From contig CAAGGY010000088.1 of NCBI GenBank assembly GCA_900769525.1, positions 1 through 16,185 of the forward strand: a DNA stretch of 16,185 nt. The letters are read 5' to 3'. The notes under the pieces were generated by a model. It was not told where the DNA came from. It searched no databases and worked only from the letters and a program-made list of their open reading frames with translations. The position numbers and the translations under genes were made by a program. Each line of letters begins with the position of its first letter. The stretch's first letter is position 1. Shown here one piece after another: positions 14,700 to 16,185 of this stretch. The DNA comes from an uncultured Alistipes sp. (lineage in GTDB: Bacteria > Bacteroidota > Bacteroidia > Bacteroidales > Rikenellaceae).

Positions 14700-15653
14700 A
14701 TGCAAACACGAATTTTCGCATCCCCCTCACCCCATATTCACGGTAGTGAGAGAACGCAGCAGATAATGGGTGACGTGGTGTTGGCCCTAATCCCAGCACT
14801 TGCGGTATCGACCTACGTTCTCGGTTGGAGGGTGTTAATGATTACGGCGATATCTATTGTCAGCTGTATGTTGTTTGAGTATCTCATACAGCGATTCTTG
14901 CTCAAGGGACGCACAACCCTTGGCGACCTATCGGCAGTTGTCACAGGCATACTATTAGCCTTTAACCTCCCAGTAGGTATCCCCTGGTGGATTGTTGTTA
15001 TCGGCGCTTTGGTGGCTATTGGTATCGGTAAGATGACCTTCGGTGGCTTGGGTTGCAACCCATTTAACCCAGCACTTACAGGCCGTATCTTCCTGCTTAT
15101 TGCCTACCCTGTGCAGATGACCGACTGGACAACGGCCGTGCCCGATGCTCTCTCTGGCTCAACAATGCTTGCCAATGTTAAGGCTGGAGCAGTTGCACTC
15201 GGTGATGTAGACTTCCTCTCGCTCCTTGGCGGTCACATGAATGGCTCGATGGGTGAGATTGGTGCCTTGGCCCTTATCCTTGGTGGTGTATATCTTCTCT
15301 GGAGACGTGTTATCAGCTGGCATATCCCTGTAGCTGTGCTTGGCACAATGGCTCTATTTGGTGTCTGCGTGGCAATACCTCAGGGTGGCGCTACAATCTG
15401 GCAGTTACCACTATTCCACCTCTTGGCTGGTGGTGCATTGCTTGGCGCTATATTCATGGCTACCGACTATGCAACATCACCTATGACACACAAGGGTATG
15501 ATTATCTATGGTGTGGGTATCGGTCTTATCACTATGGTTATCCGCTTGTGGGGTGCCTATCCCGAGGGTATGTCGTTTGCGATATTTATCATGAATGCCG
15601 TGACACCTCTTATTAATAAGTATTGTCGTCCAAAACGCTTCGGCACTAAATAA
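14700..15653 (+). CDS. rnfD: Rnf complex membrane subunit RnfD
   Basis: A 317-residue polytopic inner-membrane protein of the NqrB/RnfD family. The N terminus has the conserved 'S-P-H-I-H' stretch (10-14). Many hydrophobic helices follow from about 26 onward, with the conserved 'G-G-L-G-C-N-P-F-N-P-A' motif (115-125). The FMN attachment site is 'L-S-G-S-T' (151-155), so Thr155 is the predicted phosphoester-linked residue. RnfD forms the ion-translocating membrane core with RnfA, E and G. The next gene begins 9 nt after its stop. Confidence 0.94.
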   Translation: MQTRIFASPSPHIHGSERTQQIMGDVVLALIPALAVSTYVLGWRVLMITAISIVSCMLFEYLIQRFLLKGRTTLGDLSAVVTGILLAFNLPVGIPWWIVVIGALVAIGIGKMTFGGLGCNPFNPALTGRIFLLIAYPVQMTDWTTAVPDALSGSTMLANVKAGAVALGDVDFLSLLGGHMNGSMGEIGALALILGGVYLLWRRVISWHIPVAVLGTMALFGVCVAIPQGGATIWQLPLFHLLAGGALLGAIFMATDYATSPMTHKGMIIYGVGIGLITMVIRLWGAYPEGMSFAIFIMNAVTPLINKYCRPKRFGTK

Positions 15654-15662
15654 CATAGCGCA

Positions 15663-16185
15663 ATGAAGAGTACATTGAAAAATATGGTACTGGTGCTGTT
15701 TAGCATCACTGCCGTGGCTGCACTCCTGGTGGCCTTGGTTAATAATATTACAAAGGATACCATCGCCGAGACTGAGCAGCGCAACAAGGACCTCGCAAAG
15801 TTGGAGGTGTTGCCCGCATTTGAGGGCGAGGCTGAGCTCGAGGAGACAACACGAGAGATTGGCGACTTTAGCATCAACATCACCACTGTAAAGGCTAATG
15901 GCGAGCTCGTTGGCTACGCTGTCGAGGCACCAAGCATCACAAAGAATGGCTATGGCGACCGCATCTACCTTATGGTTGGCTTCGTAGAGCAGGAGGGCAA
16001 GACAATTGTTAGTGGCATAAAGGTAATCTCGCAGAAGGAGACTCCTGGTCTTGGCGCAAATATGCTCAACCCTGGCAACTCTCTCGAGAAGAGCATCTTG
16101 GGCAAGTCGCCAGCAGAGGTTACATTTGCTGTGAATAAGGATGGTGGCTCGTTCGATGCCCTCACAGGCTCGACAATCTCATCAC
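15663..16185 (+). CDS. rnfG: Rnf complex FMN-binding subunit RnfG, cut by the window end
   Basis: The first 174 residues are present and the gene runs out of the window. One N-terminal membrane anchor (about 8-28) is followed by a periplasmic FMN-binding domain (PF04205). 'E-T-P-G-L-G-A' (about 124-130) is the conserved turn of the family. The last visible residues 'L-T-G-S-T-I-S-S' match the flavinylation motif, so Thr171 is the predicted covalent FMN site. The ATG at 15663 lies 9 nt after the rnfD stop. rnfE and rnfA are expected next but lie outside the window. Confidence 0.92.
   Translation, partial: MKSTLKNMVLVLFSITAVAALLVALVNNITKDTIAETEQRNKDLAKLEVLPAFEGEAELEETTREIGDFSINITTVKANGELVGYAVEAPSITKNGYGDRIYLMVGFVEQEGKTIVSGIKVISQKETPGLGANMLNPGNSLEKSILGKSPAEVTFAVNKDGGSFDALTGSTISS

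Overview
The window looks like a chromosomal segment of a member of the order Bacteroidales. The reasons are several TAnnTTTG-type -7 promoter boxes (TATCTTTG, TAACTTTG, TACCTTTG), poorly developed Shine-Dalgarno sites, lipoproteins with BACON domains, PepSY-like periplasmic proteins, and an rnf operon in the order rseC-rnfB-rnfC-rnfD-rnfG. A Rikenellaceae/Alistipes-like host is only a guess. I see no rRNA, tRNA, CRISPR array, insertion sequence or phage gene.

Layout. (1) 1-1270: a terminator of an upstream gene, then a two-gene unit of small exported PepSY-like proteins (205-663 and 700-1188), closed by a strong hairpin. (2) 1271-4407: a long AT-rich promoter region with phased A-tracts and a 937-residue lipoprotein of unknown function, closed by a strong intrinsic terminator. 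(3) 4410-4510: two head-to-head arrays of 9-nt microrepeats between convergent genes. (4) 4513-7556, minus strand: two paralogous BACON lipoproteins, transcribed from a well-formed promoter. That promoter overlaps the terminator of the next minus-strand gene, a low-molecular-weight tyrosine phosphatase (7635-8108). (5) 8109-10070: a divergent promoter region, then a probable operon of an exported YtfJ-like thioredoxin-fold protein and an Omp85-type outer-membrane barrel without POTRA domains. (6) 10104-11765: nadE, with a terminator-like hairpin in its leader and a glutaminase domain that has lost its catalytic cysteine. (7) 11766-12011: an unexplained, hairpin-rich intergenic stretch. (8) 12012-16185: the rnf operon, cut by the window edge inside rnfG.

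How the genes fit together. The rnf genes encode an ion-pumping ferredoxin:NAD+ oxidoreductase, and nadE just upstream makes the NAD+ it reduces. The first half is dominated by cell-envelope proteins. The three large lipoproteins around the repeat array appear to share a beta-sandwich-like module, which suggests a set of surface-exposed or periplasmic binding/structural proteins of unknown ligand. The most unusual points are the Cys-less NadE glutaminase domain, the 9-nt mirrored repeat array, the unexplained 246-nt region before the rnf operon, and the aromatic-rich 937-residue lipoprotein.
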